Assembly: GCA_028717865.1 (NCBI GenBank)
Contig: JAQUMZ010000066.1
Location: 2,805-9,852 of the forward strand
Origin: Elusimicrobiota bacterium
Lineage (GTDB): Bacteria > Elusimicrobiota > Elusimicrobia > UBA1565 > UBA9628
Reading direction: 5' to 3'
Length of the DNA: 7,048 nt
The notes beneath the pieces are model-generated. The model saw only the letters and a program-made list of their open reading frames with translations, was not told the DNA's origin and ran no database searches. How positions within the stretch are numbered: position 1 is the stretch's first letter; every line of letters starts with the position of its first letter. Below are positions 1 to 5,187 of this stretch, piece after piece. Made by a program: the position numbers and the translations under genes.

Positions 1-1
1 C

Positions 2-34
2 CGGCACATATTCCCGCCGGTGTCGGGAGGCTGA
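2..34 (+). CDS. Possible 3' tail of an upstream gene (partial)
   Basis: A frame open from the left edge ends in TGA at 32-34 and would encode a tail reading RHIFPPVSGG. The stop lies two bases before the GTG of the next gene, a spacing typical of genes in one operon. Ten residues are too few to recognise a family, and the open stretch could be chance in GC-rich DNA. Function unknown; offered only as a hint that the operon begins further left. Confidence 0.2.
   Translation, partial: RHIFPPVSGG
25..30 (+). promoter_or_regulatory. Ribosome binding site deciding the start of the FAD subunit
   Basis: GGGAGG sits six bases before the GTG at 37. It matters because the frame is open to the left edge of the window, so the start could otherwise lie upstream. 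The site, together with the family's usual N-terminus (a few residues before the F-x-P-E-S motif), supports GTG 37. Confidence 0.6.
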
Positions 35-36
35 GC

Positions 37-876
37 GTGAAGAGCGGCATCAAACGGTTCTGCTTTCCGGAGAGCGTGGCCGAGGCCGCGCGCCTGGCCG
101 CGCGCTATAAAGGGAAGGCCCTGATCCTGGCCGGGGGCACCCGGCGGCCCGCGGCCGTGGACCCGCGCGTAGAGACCGTCATAGACCTCTGCGGCCTGCC
201 TCTGCGCCACGTCAAGGCCGGTCCGGGCGGGCTGCGCATCGGGGCCTTGTGCACCCTGGCCGAACTGGAGCGCTCGCCCCTGGCCGGCCGCTGGGCCGGC
301 GGCATCCTGGCCCGGGCCGTGGGCTTCGTGGGCGGCGCGCCCATCCGGCATATGGGTACCGTGGGCGGCAACGTGGCCCGGCCCCATCCCGCCAACAACC
401 TGCCCCCGGTACTGCTGGCCCTAGGCGCCCGGGCCGCGTGCCGCGACGGCGGGCGCCAAAAGGAATTTTCATTCGCGCAGCTGCTCGAGCCGAAGTTCAT
501 GGCCGAGCTCGGGCGCCGGTATCTGCTCACCGAAATCATAATTCCCGCGCAGACGCGCTCCTGGGCGGGCGCCTGCCTGCGCCTGGCCGCGACCAAGACC
601 GACTGGAACTCCACCGCCAACGTCGCCGTGGCCGTGCGGTCGGAGCGCGGCTCCGTGCGTCAAGCGGCCATAGCGGTCGGCGCCCTGCTGCCCCGGGCCG
701 CGCGCCTGGCCAAGACCGAGGCCGCCTTGGCCGGCCTGCCCGCGACCGAGGCATCGGCCCGGCGGGCGCAGGAGGCCGCGGCCGCGGAGCTCGCGGGCCT
801 GGGCGCCAAGGAGTTCGCGCGCAACGTCGCCGCCGTGCTGGTGCGCCGGGCGCTTCTGGAGGCCTTCGGTGGCTAA
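37..876 (+). CDS. Molybdenum hydroxylase FAD-binding (medium) subunit, CoxM/XdhB-like
   Basis: This 279-residue protein is the flavin subunit of a xanthine dehydrogenase / CO dehydrogenase-type enzyme. It should take electrons from the [2Fe-2S] subunit onto FAD and hand them to an external acceptor in the cytoplasm. Seen: the family start KRFCFPESVAEA (6-17), the FAD-pyrophosphate motif LAGGT (31-35), the second FAD motif GTVGGN (107-112) followed by the expected region through LLALGARA, and a C-terminal domain from about residue 175. Length is near the family norm of about 280-290; the stretch between AGGT and the VIDL strand (48-51) looks shorter than usual. There is no cysteine-rich insertion of the kind seen in 4-hydroxybenzoyl-CoA reductase HcrB. 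The start is GTG 37, chosen from its ribosome site and homology. It is followed directly by the Fe-S subunit gene. The family is secure, the substrate unknown. Confidence 0.9.
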   Translation: MKSGIKRFCFPESVAEAARLAARYKGKALILAGGTRRPAAVDPRVETVIDLCGLPLRHVKAGPGGLRIGALCTLAELERSPLAGRWAGGILARAVGFVGGAPIRHMGTVGGNVARPHPANNLPPVLLALGARAACRDGGRQKEFSFAQLLEPKFMAELGRRYLLTEIIIPAQTRSWAGACLRLAATKTDWNSTANVAVAVRSERGSVRQAAIAVGALLPRAARLAKTEAALAGLPATEASARRAQEAAAAELAGLGAKEFARNVAAVLVRRALLEAFGG

Positions 877-904
877 GCGGGGGATTTTGGAGGCGGTGGA
901 CGGC

Positions 905-1378
905 ATGATCCGCATCGAGCTGCGCCTCAACGGCGAGCGGCGCGAGCTGCGCGTGGGCGCGGCGGAAAGCCTGCTGGAGGCTCTGCGTCGGGAGGGCCTC
1001 AAGGGCGCCAAGAAGGGCTGCGACAGCGGCGAGTGCGGCTCCTGCACCGTCCTGCTCGACGGCAAGCCCGCCCTGGCTTGCCTGCTTTTCGCGGCCCAGG
1101 CCCACGGCCGCGAGGTCCTGACCATCGAGGGCCTGGGCGCCCCGGCTCGGCCGCATCCCATCCAGAAGGCCTTCGTCGACGCGGGCGCCGTGCAGTGCGG
1201 CTATTGCATACCGGGCATGGTCCTGGCGGCCAAGGCCCTGCTCGACGAGAACCCCGATCCGGACGAGCCGGCCGTGCGCCGGGCCCTGGACGGCAACCTG
1301 TGCCGCTGCACGGGCTACGTCAAGCAGGTCGAGGCCGTGCGCCTGGCCGCCCGGCGCTTGCGGGGGAAGCGGCCATGA
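905..1378 (+). CDS. Molybdenum hydroxylase 2x[2Fe-2S] (small) subunit, CoxS/XdhC-like
   Basis: This 157-residue protein relays electrons between the molybdenum centre and FAD. The N-terminal plant-ferredoxin-type domain holds Cys39, 44, 47 and 59 (C-x4-C-x2-C-x11-C). The C-terminal helical domain holds Cys98, 101, 133 and 135 (CGYC ... CRC), which bind the second cluster. All eight ligands are present and the length fits the family (about 150-165). The start is taken as ATG 905, giving the family-like MIRIELRLNGE. GGAGG at 889-893 lies 11 bases upstream, rather far. An alternative is GTG 869, which overlaps the previous gene by 8 bases, has GGAGG at 858-862 at ideal spacing and adds 12 residues. 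The stop overlaps the next gene's start as ATGA (1375-1378), so translation is probably coupled. Confidence 0.92.
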   Translation: MIRIELRLNGERRELRVGAAESLLEALRREGLKGAKKGCDSGECGSCTVLLDGKPALACLLFAAQAHGREVLTIEGLGAPARPHPIQKAFVDAGAVQCGYCIPGMVLAAKALLDENPDPDEPAVRRALDGNLCRCTGYVKQVEAVRLAARRLRGKRP

Positions 1379-3750
1379 AGGTGGAGGACAAGCGCGATTT
1401 CACCGTAGTCAATCACAGCGTGGAGAAGGTGGACGCCCTGGCCCTGGCCTGCGGCACGGCGCGCTTCACCGACGACGTGGACATCCGCGGCCTTCTGACC
1501 GGCCGCCTGCTCTACAGCCCCCACGCCCATGCCCGCATCCGGCGCATAGACACGGCCAAGGCCCGGAAGGTGCCTGGCGTGCTGGCCGTGCTGACCCACG
1601 AGGACCTGCCCCGGGTGCGCCACACCACGGCCGGCCAGGGCTATCCCGAGCCCTCGCCCTACGACACCCTGGCGCTCAGCGAAAAGGCCCGCTACGTGGG
1701 CGACCGCGTGGCCGCGGTGGCGGCCGAGACCCCGGAGGCCGCGCAGGAGGCCTTGGACAATATCCGGGTGGACTACGAGGTTTTGCCCGCGGTCTTCGAC
1801 ACCATGGAGGCCATCAAGGCAGGCGCCCCGGTCATACACGACGAGGCGGACTCCAAGAACATCCCGGACGCCAAGCATAACATCTGCGCCAAGTTCGACT
1901 TCGAGGTCAAGCAGTCCGAGTGGTTCTCCGAGGCCGACGTGGTGGTCGACCGCTGGTACAAGACCCAGTGGGCCCAGCACTGCGCCCTGGAGCCCCACAT
2001 CGTGATCGTCTCATTCGACGAGGACGGCCGGCTGCTGATTCGCACCTCCACCCAGGTCCCCTTCCACGCGCGGCGCATCACGGCCCGCGTGCTGCGGCTG
2101 CCGCTCAAGTCCATCCGCGTGATCAAGCCGCGCATCGGCGGGGGCTTCGGCTCCAAGCAGGAGGTGCTGCTCGAGCCCGTGTGCGCGGCCCTGGCCTTGG
2201 CCGCGCGCCGGCCGGTCAAAATCGAACTCTCGCGCCGGGAGACCTTCGTCTCCTCGCGCACGCGCCATCCCTTCGTCATCCGGCTCAAGACCGGGGCGCG
2301 CAAGGACGGCACCATCACCGACGCGCACATGGAGGCCTACTGCGACAACGGGGCCTACGGCGCGCACTCCCTGACCGTGATGATGTGCTCGGGCTCGCAC
2401 ACCCTGCCGATGTACCAGGCCAAGAACACCCGCTTCGTCGGCCGCTCGGTCTACACCAACCGGCCCGTGGGCGGGGCCTACCGCGGCTTCGGCGCCACCC
2501 AGGGCTTCTTCGCCTGGGAGAGCCAGATGGACATCATGGCCGGGCAGCTGGGCCTCGACCCAATAGAGTTCCGGCGCAAGAACTACATCCGCTCCGGGGA
2601 GGGCTCGCCGGTCTTCAAGGCCATGGGCGAGGGGCGCGAGGGCATCGAGCAGAAGATCGGGTCCTGCGGCATGGACGAGTGTATCGCCAAGGGCCTGGCC
2701 GCCATCCGCTGGCACGAGAAGAAGAAGCTCTACAAGAACCAGTCCGGGGTCAAGCGCCGCGGCCTGGGCTGCGCCTGCATGATGCAGGGCTCCGGGATTC
2801 CCGAGGTGGACATGGCCGCGGCCTCGATCAAGATGAACGAGGACGGCTCCTTCAACTTGCACATGGGCGCCACCGACCTGGGCACGGGCTCGGACACGGT
2901 CCTGGCCCAGATCGCGGCCGAGGTCCTGGGCGTGGGGATAAAGGATGTCATAGTGCTTTCCTCGGACACCGACCTCACGCCCTTCGACGTGGGCGCCTAC
3001 GCCTCCTCCACTACCTTCATATCCGGCAACGCGGTCAAAAAGGCCGCCCTCAAGGTCCGCGAGCAGATCCTGGCGGTGGCGGCCCGCATACTCGACGAGA
3101 AGCCCGAGGACATAGAGCTCGCGGGCGGCCGGGCCGTGGGCAAGTCCGGACGCTCCTGCGCGCTCTCCGAGGTCGGCAACACCTCCTTCTACTACCACGA
3201 CCAGCACCAGATCATGGCCTCGGCCTCGCACGTGGCGACCAGCTCCCCGCCGCCCTTCGCCGCGCATTTCGCCGAGGTCGAGGTCGACACCGAGACCGGG
3301 GAGGTGCGCGTCCTGGACTACGCGGCCACGGTCGACTGCGGCACCGCGATCAACCCGGCCCTGGCCGAGGGCCAGAACGACGGCGCGGTGCTCAACGGCA
3401 TCTCCTACGCCCTGACCGAGGAGATGCTTTTCTCGCCCGCGGGCGCCATGCTCAACCCGTCGTTCCGGGGATATAAGATCTTCTCCGCGGCCGACGCCCC
3501 GCCCTTCAAGACCATCCTGGTCCCCACCTACGAGGCCGACGGACCCTTCGGGGCCAAGTCGGTCTCGGAGATCGGCATCAACGGCCCCCAGCCGGCCATC
3601 GCCAACGCCATCTACGACGCCGTGGGCGTCCGCCTTTACGAGCCGCCTTTTACGCCTGAAAAAGTGCTTGGTGCCACGCTTTCAGAAACTTCAGAAAGTA
3701 GTCTGCAAACGGCGGTCGGCCGGCTTCCAGCGACGGAAGCGGCGGAATAA
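1375..3750 (+). CDS. Molybdenum hydroxylase molybdopterin-binding catalytic (large) subunit
   Basis: This 791-residue subunit binds the molybdopterin cofactor and hydroxylates the substrate. Seen in order: the aldehyde oxidase/xanthine dehydrogenase a/b hammerhead domain (about 20-135), ALEPH (204-208), a conserved Gln in STQ (225-227), the cofactor loop GGGFGSK (255-261), the active-site loop GGAYRGFGATQ (366-376), and near the C-terminus GAKSVSE (727-733), whose Glu732 matches the catalytic glutamate of the family. The AYRGFG loop lacks the AYxCSFR motif of form I and the AYRGAGR motif of form II CO dehydrogenase, so CO is an unlikely substrate; purine, nicotinate-like, aldehyde or aromatic substrates are possible. 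The start is ATG 1375, in the ATGA overlap, with GGGGGAAG at 1362-1369. The family usually ends soon after TPEKVL (760-765). Here about 26 more residues follow, in codons unlike the rest of the gene (21 of the last 38 end in A or T). Confidence 0.93.
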   Translation: MKVEDKRDFTVVNHSVEKVDALALACGTARFTDDVDIRGLLTGRLLYSPHAHARIRRIDTAKARKVPGVLAVLTHEDLPRVRHTTAGQGYPEPSPYDTLALSEKARYVGDRVAAVAAETPEAAQEALDNIRVDYEVLPAVFDTMEAIKAGAPVIHDEADSKNIPDAKHNICAKFDFEVKQSEWFSEADVVVDRWYKTQWAQHCALEPHIVIVSFDEDGRLLIRTSTQVPFHARRITARVLRLPLKSIRVIKPRIGGGFGSKQEVLLEPVCAALALAARRPVKIELSRRETFVSSRTRHPFVIRLKTGARKDGTITDAHMEAYCDNGAYGAHSLTVMMCSGSHTLPMYQAKNTRFVGRSVYTNRPVGGAYRGFGATQGFFAWESQMDIMAGQLGLDPIEFRRKNYIRSGEGSPVFKAMGEGREGIEQKIGSCGMDECIAKGLAAIRWHEKKKLYKNQSGVKRRGLGCACMMQGSGIPEVDMAAASIKMNEDGSFNLHMGATDLGTGSDTVLAQIAAEVLGVGIKDVIVLSSDTDLTPFDVGAYASSTTFISGNAVKKAALKVREQILAVAARILDEKPEDIELAGGRAVGKSGRSCALSEVGNTSFYYHDQHQIMASASHVATSSPPPFAAHFAEVEVDTETGEVRVLDYAATVDCGTAINPALAEGQNDGAVLNGISYALTEEMLFSPAGAMLNPSFRGYKIFSAADAPPFKTILVPTYEADGPFGAKSVSEIGINGPQPAIANAIYDAVGVRLYEPPFTPEKVLGATLSETSESSLQTAVGRLPATEAAE
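3681..3697 (+). repeat. Tandem TTCAGAAA repeat
   Basis: TTCAGAAA occurs at 3681-3688 and again at 3690-3697, a period of nine bases, inside the odd A/T-rich tail of the large-subunit gene. CTTTC (3679-3683) and GAAAG (3694-3698) are also inverted copies of each other. The function is unknown and chance is possible. Confidence 0.4.
3719..3743 (+). repeat. Inverted repeat at the end of the large-subunit gene
   Basis: Bases 3719-3728 and 3735-3743 form a nine-pair stem with one bulged G and a six-base loop (AGCGAC). The core is CTTCC/GGAAG. It lies just before the TAA at 3748-3750 and is followed at once by the dyad CGGAAT-A-ATTCCG (3743-3755), which spans the stop codon. It could contribute to the mRNA 3' end, but there is no following run of T. 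Confidence 0.5.
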
Positions 3751-3784
3751 TTCCGTTCCGTATTTTAATGTGCCTACGAGTGAG

Positions 3785-3800
3785 CTGTAGCCGGCTACAG
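3785..3800. repeat. Perfect 16-base palindrome
   Basis: CTGTAGCCGGCTACAG is fully self-complementary. As DNA it could be an operator for a dimeric regulator of the downstream pyruvate dehydrogenase operon. As RNA it gives a six-pair hairpin with a CCGG loop. It lies just downstream of a short A/T-rich stretch (TATTTTAAT, 3761-3769) that might be a promoter -10 region, although no matching -35 element is visible. The palindrome is certain; the role is inference. Confidence 0.55.
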
Positions 3801-3807
3801 TACCACC

Positions 3808-3975
3808 CCGACGGAACCGCCGCCCCCCTCGTATGGGGGCGGCGGTTGCGCGTTCGCTAGCGCTCGCGCGCTGGCTTAACGGCATGCGGTCAAAGCCGTT
3901 CGCGAGGTTCGCGCCCGACCGATAGGGAGGGTGCGAACCCCGGCGCCGCCACTCCGGGCGGCGCCGTTCCGTTGG
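3808..3975 (+). ncRNA. Candidate structured RNA domain (five hairpins closed by a long-range helix)
   Basis: Bases 3808-3817 (CCGACGGAAC) pair with 3966-3975 (GTTCCGTTGG) over ten positions with one G-U wobble. They enclose hairpins at 3818-3827/3835-3844 (ten pairs), 3848-3852/3865-3869 (five), 3878-3883/3895-3900 (six, AACGGC/GCCGTT), 3906-3912/3933-3939 (seven, GGTTCGC/GCGAACC) and 3942-3950/3957-3965 (nine, GGCGCCGCC/GGCGGCGCC). The first and last hairpins abut the closing helix with no unpaired base, as in a stacked multi-helix junction. The strand is assumed from the flanking genes. I do not recognise a known RNA class for the whole fold. It could be an mRNA leader of the pyruvate dehydrogenase operon, a separate RNA, or hairpins of a repetitive element. 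High GC makes some stems likely by chance. Confidence 0.35.
3815..3847 (+). terminator. Strong GC hairpin, terminator-like but without a T tract
   Basis: Bases 3815-3827 pair perfectly with 3835-3847 (thirteen pairs, AACCGCCGCCCCC with its complement) around a seven-base loop, CTCGTAT. It lies 64 bases after the large-subunit stop, a plausible place for the end of the hydroxylase transcript. No run of T follows on either strand, so a classical intrinsic terminator is not supported. Its first three pairs compete with the long-range helix 3808-3817/3966-3975, so the two structures could exclude each other in part. Confidence 0.35.
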
Positions 3976-3978
3976 CGC

Positions 3979-3994
3979 GCCCAGCGGGCTGGGC
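3979..3994 (+). repeat. Hairpin GCCCAG/CTGGGC
   Basis: GCCCAG (3979-3984) and CTGGGC (3989-3994) form a perfect six-pair stem with a CGGG tetraloop, four bases after the long-range helix ends. It would stack near the candidate RNA domain. Role unknown. Confidence 0.4.
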
Positions 3995-4008
3995 CGACGA
4001 TTCCTTGT

Positions 4009-4036
4009 GCGCTCGGACTTCCTGAAGTCCGTACGC
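4009..4036 (+). repeat. Extended hairpin centred on CGGACTT/AAGTCCG
   Basis: CGGACTT (4014-4020) pairs with AAGTCCG (4025-4031) around a CCTG loop. After a 2x2 internal loop, GCG (4009-4011) pairs with CGC (4034-4036). No T run follows. It lies 48 bases before the E1-alpha start, in the leader if transcription starts upstream. Role unknown; it could also be a DNA dyad for a regulator. Confidence 0.45.
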
Positions 4037-4049
4037 CTTCCCGGACTCT

Positions 4050-4059
4050 GGACCGGTCC
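4050..4059. repeat. Perfect 10-base palindrome GGACCGGTCC
   Basis: GGACCGGTCC is self-complementary and lies 25 bases before the E1-alpha start codon. It overlaps the stretch resembling a B12 box. Short GC palindromes are common in such DNA, so little weight is placed on it. Confidence 0.3.
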
Positions 4060-4077
4060 CGAACCCGCGCGTAATAT

Positions 4078-4082
4078 GGAGG
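4078..4082 (+). promoter_or_regulatory. Ribosome binding site unusually close to the E1-alpha start
   Basis: GGAGG ends only one base before the GTG at 4084, where five to nine bases would be normal. TAA at 4072-4074 closes this frame just upstream, so the start cannot be moved further left. The next in-frame ATG would delete a family-conserved N-terminus. Either initiation is weak, or the true start is a non-standard codon slightly downstream. Confidence 0.4.
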
Positions 4083-4083
4083 C

Positions 4084-5181
4084 GTGTACTTCGACCGCTG
4101 CGATCCCCTGAAGGGCGAGCCCCTGAGCATCCTGGCTCCCGACGGCTCCCTGCGCGAGGATTTGCGGCCGAATTTCCCCGATGACCGGGCGGTCGAGTTC
4201 TACGAGCGCATGACGGTCATGCGCCTGGCCGACCGCATGGCCATGACCATGCAGCGCGAGGGCAATCTGGGCACCTACGCCCCCTTCTACGGGCAGGAGG
4301 CCTGCCAGGCCTCGGCGGCCTTCCTGCAGCCGGGCGACTGGCTGGCGCCCTCCTACCGCGAGACCGGGGCCTTGTTCCTGCGCGGGGTGCCGCTGGCCAA
4401 CCTCTACCGCTACTGGATGGGCGACGAGCGCGGCATGCTCATGCCCGAGGGCCTGCGCAACCTGCCCATCGCCGTGGTGGTCGGCGCGCAGGCCCTGCAC
4501 GCGGTGGGCGTGGCCTGGGCCATGAAGCTCAAGGGCGAGGCCGGCGCGGCCGCGGTCTATTTCGGCGACGGGGCGAGCTCCCAGGGCGACGTGCACGAGG
4601 CCATGAACTTCGCGGGCGTGTTCAAGACCCCGACCGTCTTCATCTGCCAGAACAACCAGTTCGCCATCTCCCTGCCGCGCCGCCGGCAGACCGCGGCCGC
4701 GACCATCGCCCAGCGGGCCGCGGGCTACGGCTTCCCGGGCCTGCTCATCGACGGCAACGACATCTTCGCCGTGGCCGGAGCCATGCAGGAGGCCCTCGCC
4801 GAGGCGCGCGCGGGCCTGGGCCCGCGCTTCATCGAGATGCTGACCTACCGCCTGGGGCCGCATACCACGGCCGACGATCCCCGCAAGTACCGTTCCGACG
4901 AGGAGCTCGCCGAGCAGAAGCGGTTCGATCCTCTGGCGCGCCTGCGCGTTTACCTGGAAAACCGGGGCCTGTGGAGCCGGGAGCGGCAGGACCGGCTCGA
5001 GGCGGCCGGCCGCGCCGAGGTCGAGGCGGCGGCCCGCGCCGCGCTGGAGGCGCCGCCGCCCGATCCCGCGGACATCTTCAGCTACGTCTACCGCCGGCCG
5101 CCCCCGTATCTCGAGCGCCAGCGCAAGGAGCTTCCGGCCGAGGGCCCCCCGGCCGCGGCGCGCGTCGCGGCGCCCGCCTAG
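4084..5181 (+). CDS. pdhA: Pyruvate dehydrogenase E1 component, alpha subunit
   Basis: This 365-residue thiamine-diphosphate enzyme subunit pairs with E1-beta, decarboxylates pyruvate and reductively acetylates the lipoyl group of E2. Seen: the N-terminal FDRCDPLKGEPLSILAPDG (3-21) typical of this subfamily, TYAPFYGQEA (64-73), the thiamine-diphosphate/Mg motif beginning GDG (161-163) and ending QNNQFAIS (189-196), and the active-site loop YRLGPHTTADDP (255-266) with His260, then KYR (268-270). Length matches the family (about 360-370). The C-terminal end (350-365) is an Ala/Pro-rich tail, likely disordered. The start is GTG 4084; a stop in the same frame at 4072 prevents a longer version, and GGAGG is only one base away. 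E1-beta follows after six bases. A branched-chain 2-oxoacid or acetoin enzyme is the main alternative; the E1-beta sequence favours pyruvate. Confidence 0.9.
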   Translation: MYFDRCDPLKGEPLSILAPDGSLREDLRPNFPDDRAVEFYERMTVMRLADRMAMTMQREGNLGTYAPFYGQEACQASAAFLQPGDWLAPSYRETGALFLRGVPLANLYRYWMGDERGMLMPEGLRNLPIAVVVGAQALHAVGVAWAMKLKGEAGAAAVYFGDGASSQGDVHEAMNFAGVFKTPTVFICQNNQFAISLPRRRQTAAATIAQRAAGYGFPGLLIDGNDIFAVAGAMQEALAEARAGLGPRFIEMLTYRLGPHTTADDPRKYRSDEELAEQKRFDPLARLRVYLENRGLWSRERQDRLEAAGRAEVEAAARAALEAPPPDPADIFSYVYRRPPPYLERQRKELPAEGPPAAARVAAPA

Positions 5182-5187
5182 CAGAGC

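Larger units (their letters stand above)
3906..4059 (+). promoter_or_regulatory. Cobalamin-riboswitch-like sequence block (tentative)
   Basis: Reading along the + strand there is GGTTC (3906-3910), GATAGGGA (3921-3928), a short hairpin GGG-TGCGAAC-CCC (3929-3941), then GGCGC and CGCCACT (3942-3953). These match in order the conserved core of B12 riboswitches (GGTnC, AATAGGGAA, a stem with GTGnnAA in its loop, GC, CCGCnACTG). A B12-box-like stretch, ACTCTGGACCGGTCC, lies at 4045-4059 but lacks two bases compared with the usual box. Against it: the CCC that should pair with AGGGA before the CGCCACT block is missing, the hairpin is only three pairs, and a competing seven-pair stem uses the same bases. 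A pyruvate dehydrogenase operon is not a usual target. It may be a degenerate or variant element, or chance. Confidence 0.2.
3751..4083. other. Intergenic region of 333 bases, rich in inverted repeats, no gene recognised
   Basis: No coding sequence is convincing here on either strand. The open frames on the minus strand give arginine-rich, low-complexity peptides with no family signal and run on as the antisense of the neighbouring genes. What the gap does hold is at least eight clear inverted repeats, listed separately: a 16-base palindrome, a 13-pair hairpin, a multi-helix domain closed by a long-range helix, three further dyads, and a ribosome binding site. No tRNA, rRNA, CRISPR or transposase is visible. 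Its left edge (3746-3769) is locally A/T-rich. The position suggests an operon boundary: the 3' end of one transcript, the promoter and leader of the next, or a small repetitive or RNA element placed between them. Confidence 0.8.

Noticed and set aside
2011..3267. A 418-codon open frame on the minus strand, and a long plus-strand frame at 1920-3476
   Set aside because: Both overlap the large-subunit gene, whose protein has clear family motifs; the alternatives are compositionally biased shadows.
3662..3680. A sigma-54-like element on the minus strand (TGGCAC read from about 3676)
   Set aside because: The -12 GC element is absent at the required spacing.
1375..3750. Calling the hydroxylase a carbon monoxide dehydrogenase from its M-S-L gene order
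   Set aside because: The active-site loop AYRGFGATQ differs from both known CO dehydrogenase signatures.
3738..3769. A sigma-70 promoter using TATTTTAAT (3761-3769) as the -10 region
   Set aside because: No sequence resembling TTGACA lies at 16-18 bases upstream (it reads GCGGCGGA there), so it is not reported as a promoter feature.
3848..3950. A tRNA or tmRNA in the gap (GGTTCGCGCCC and GGTGCGAACCC resemble T-loops)
   Set aside because: No consistent T-stem, anticodon arm of 5+7 bases or acceptor stem can be built around either T-loop-like sequence. The AACGGC/GCCGTT hairpin has an 11-base loop.
3751..4083. Group I or group II intron fragment, or a CRISPR array
   Set aside because: I see no domain V-like hairpin, no group I core motif, and no regularly spaced direct repeats.
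3876..4130. An 84-codon minus-strand frame in the intergenic gap
   Set aside because: It is arginine-rich, has no recognisable domain, and overlaps the start of E1-alpha and the inverted repeats. Palindromic GC-rich DNA readily leaves open frames.
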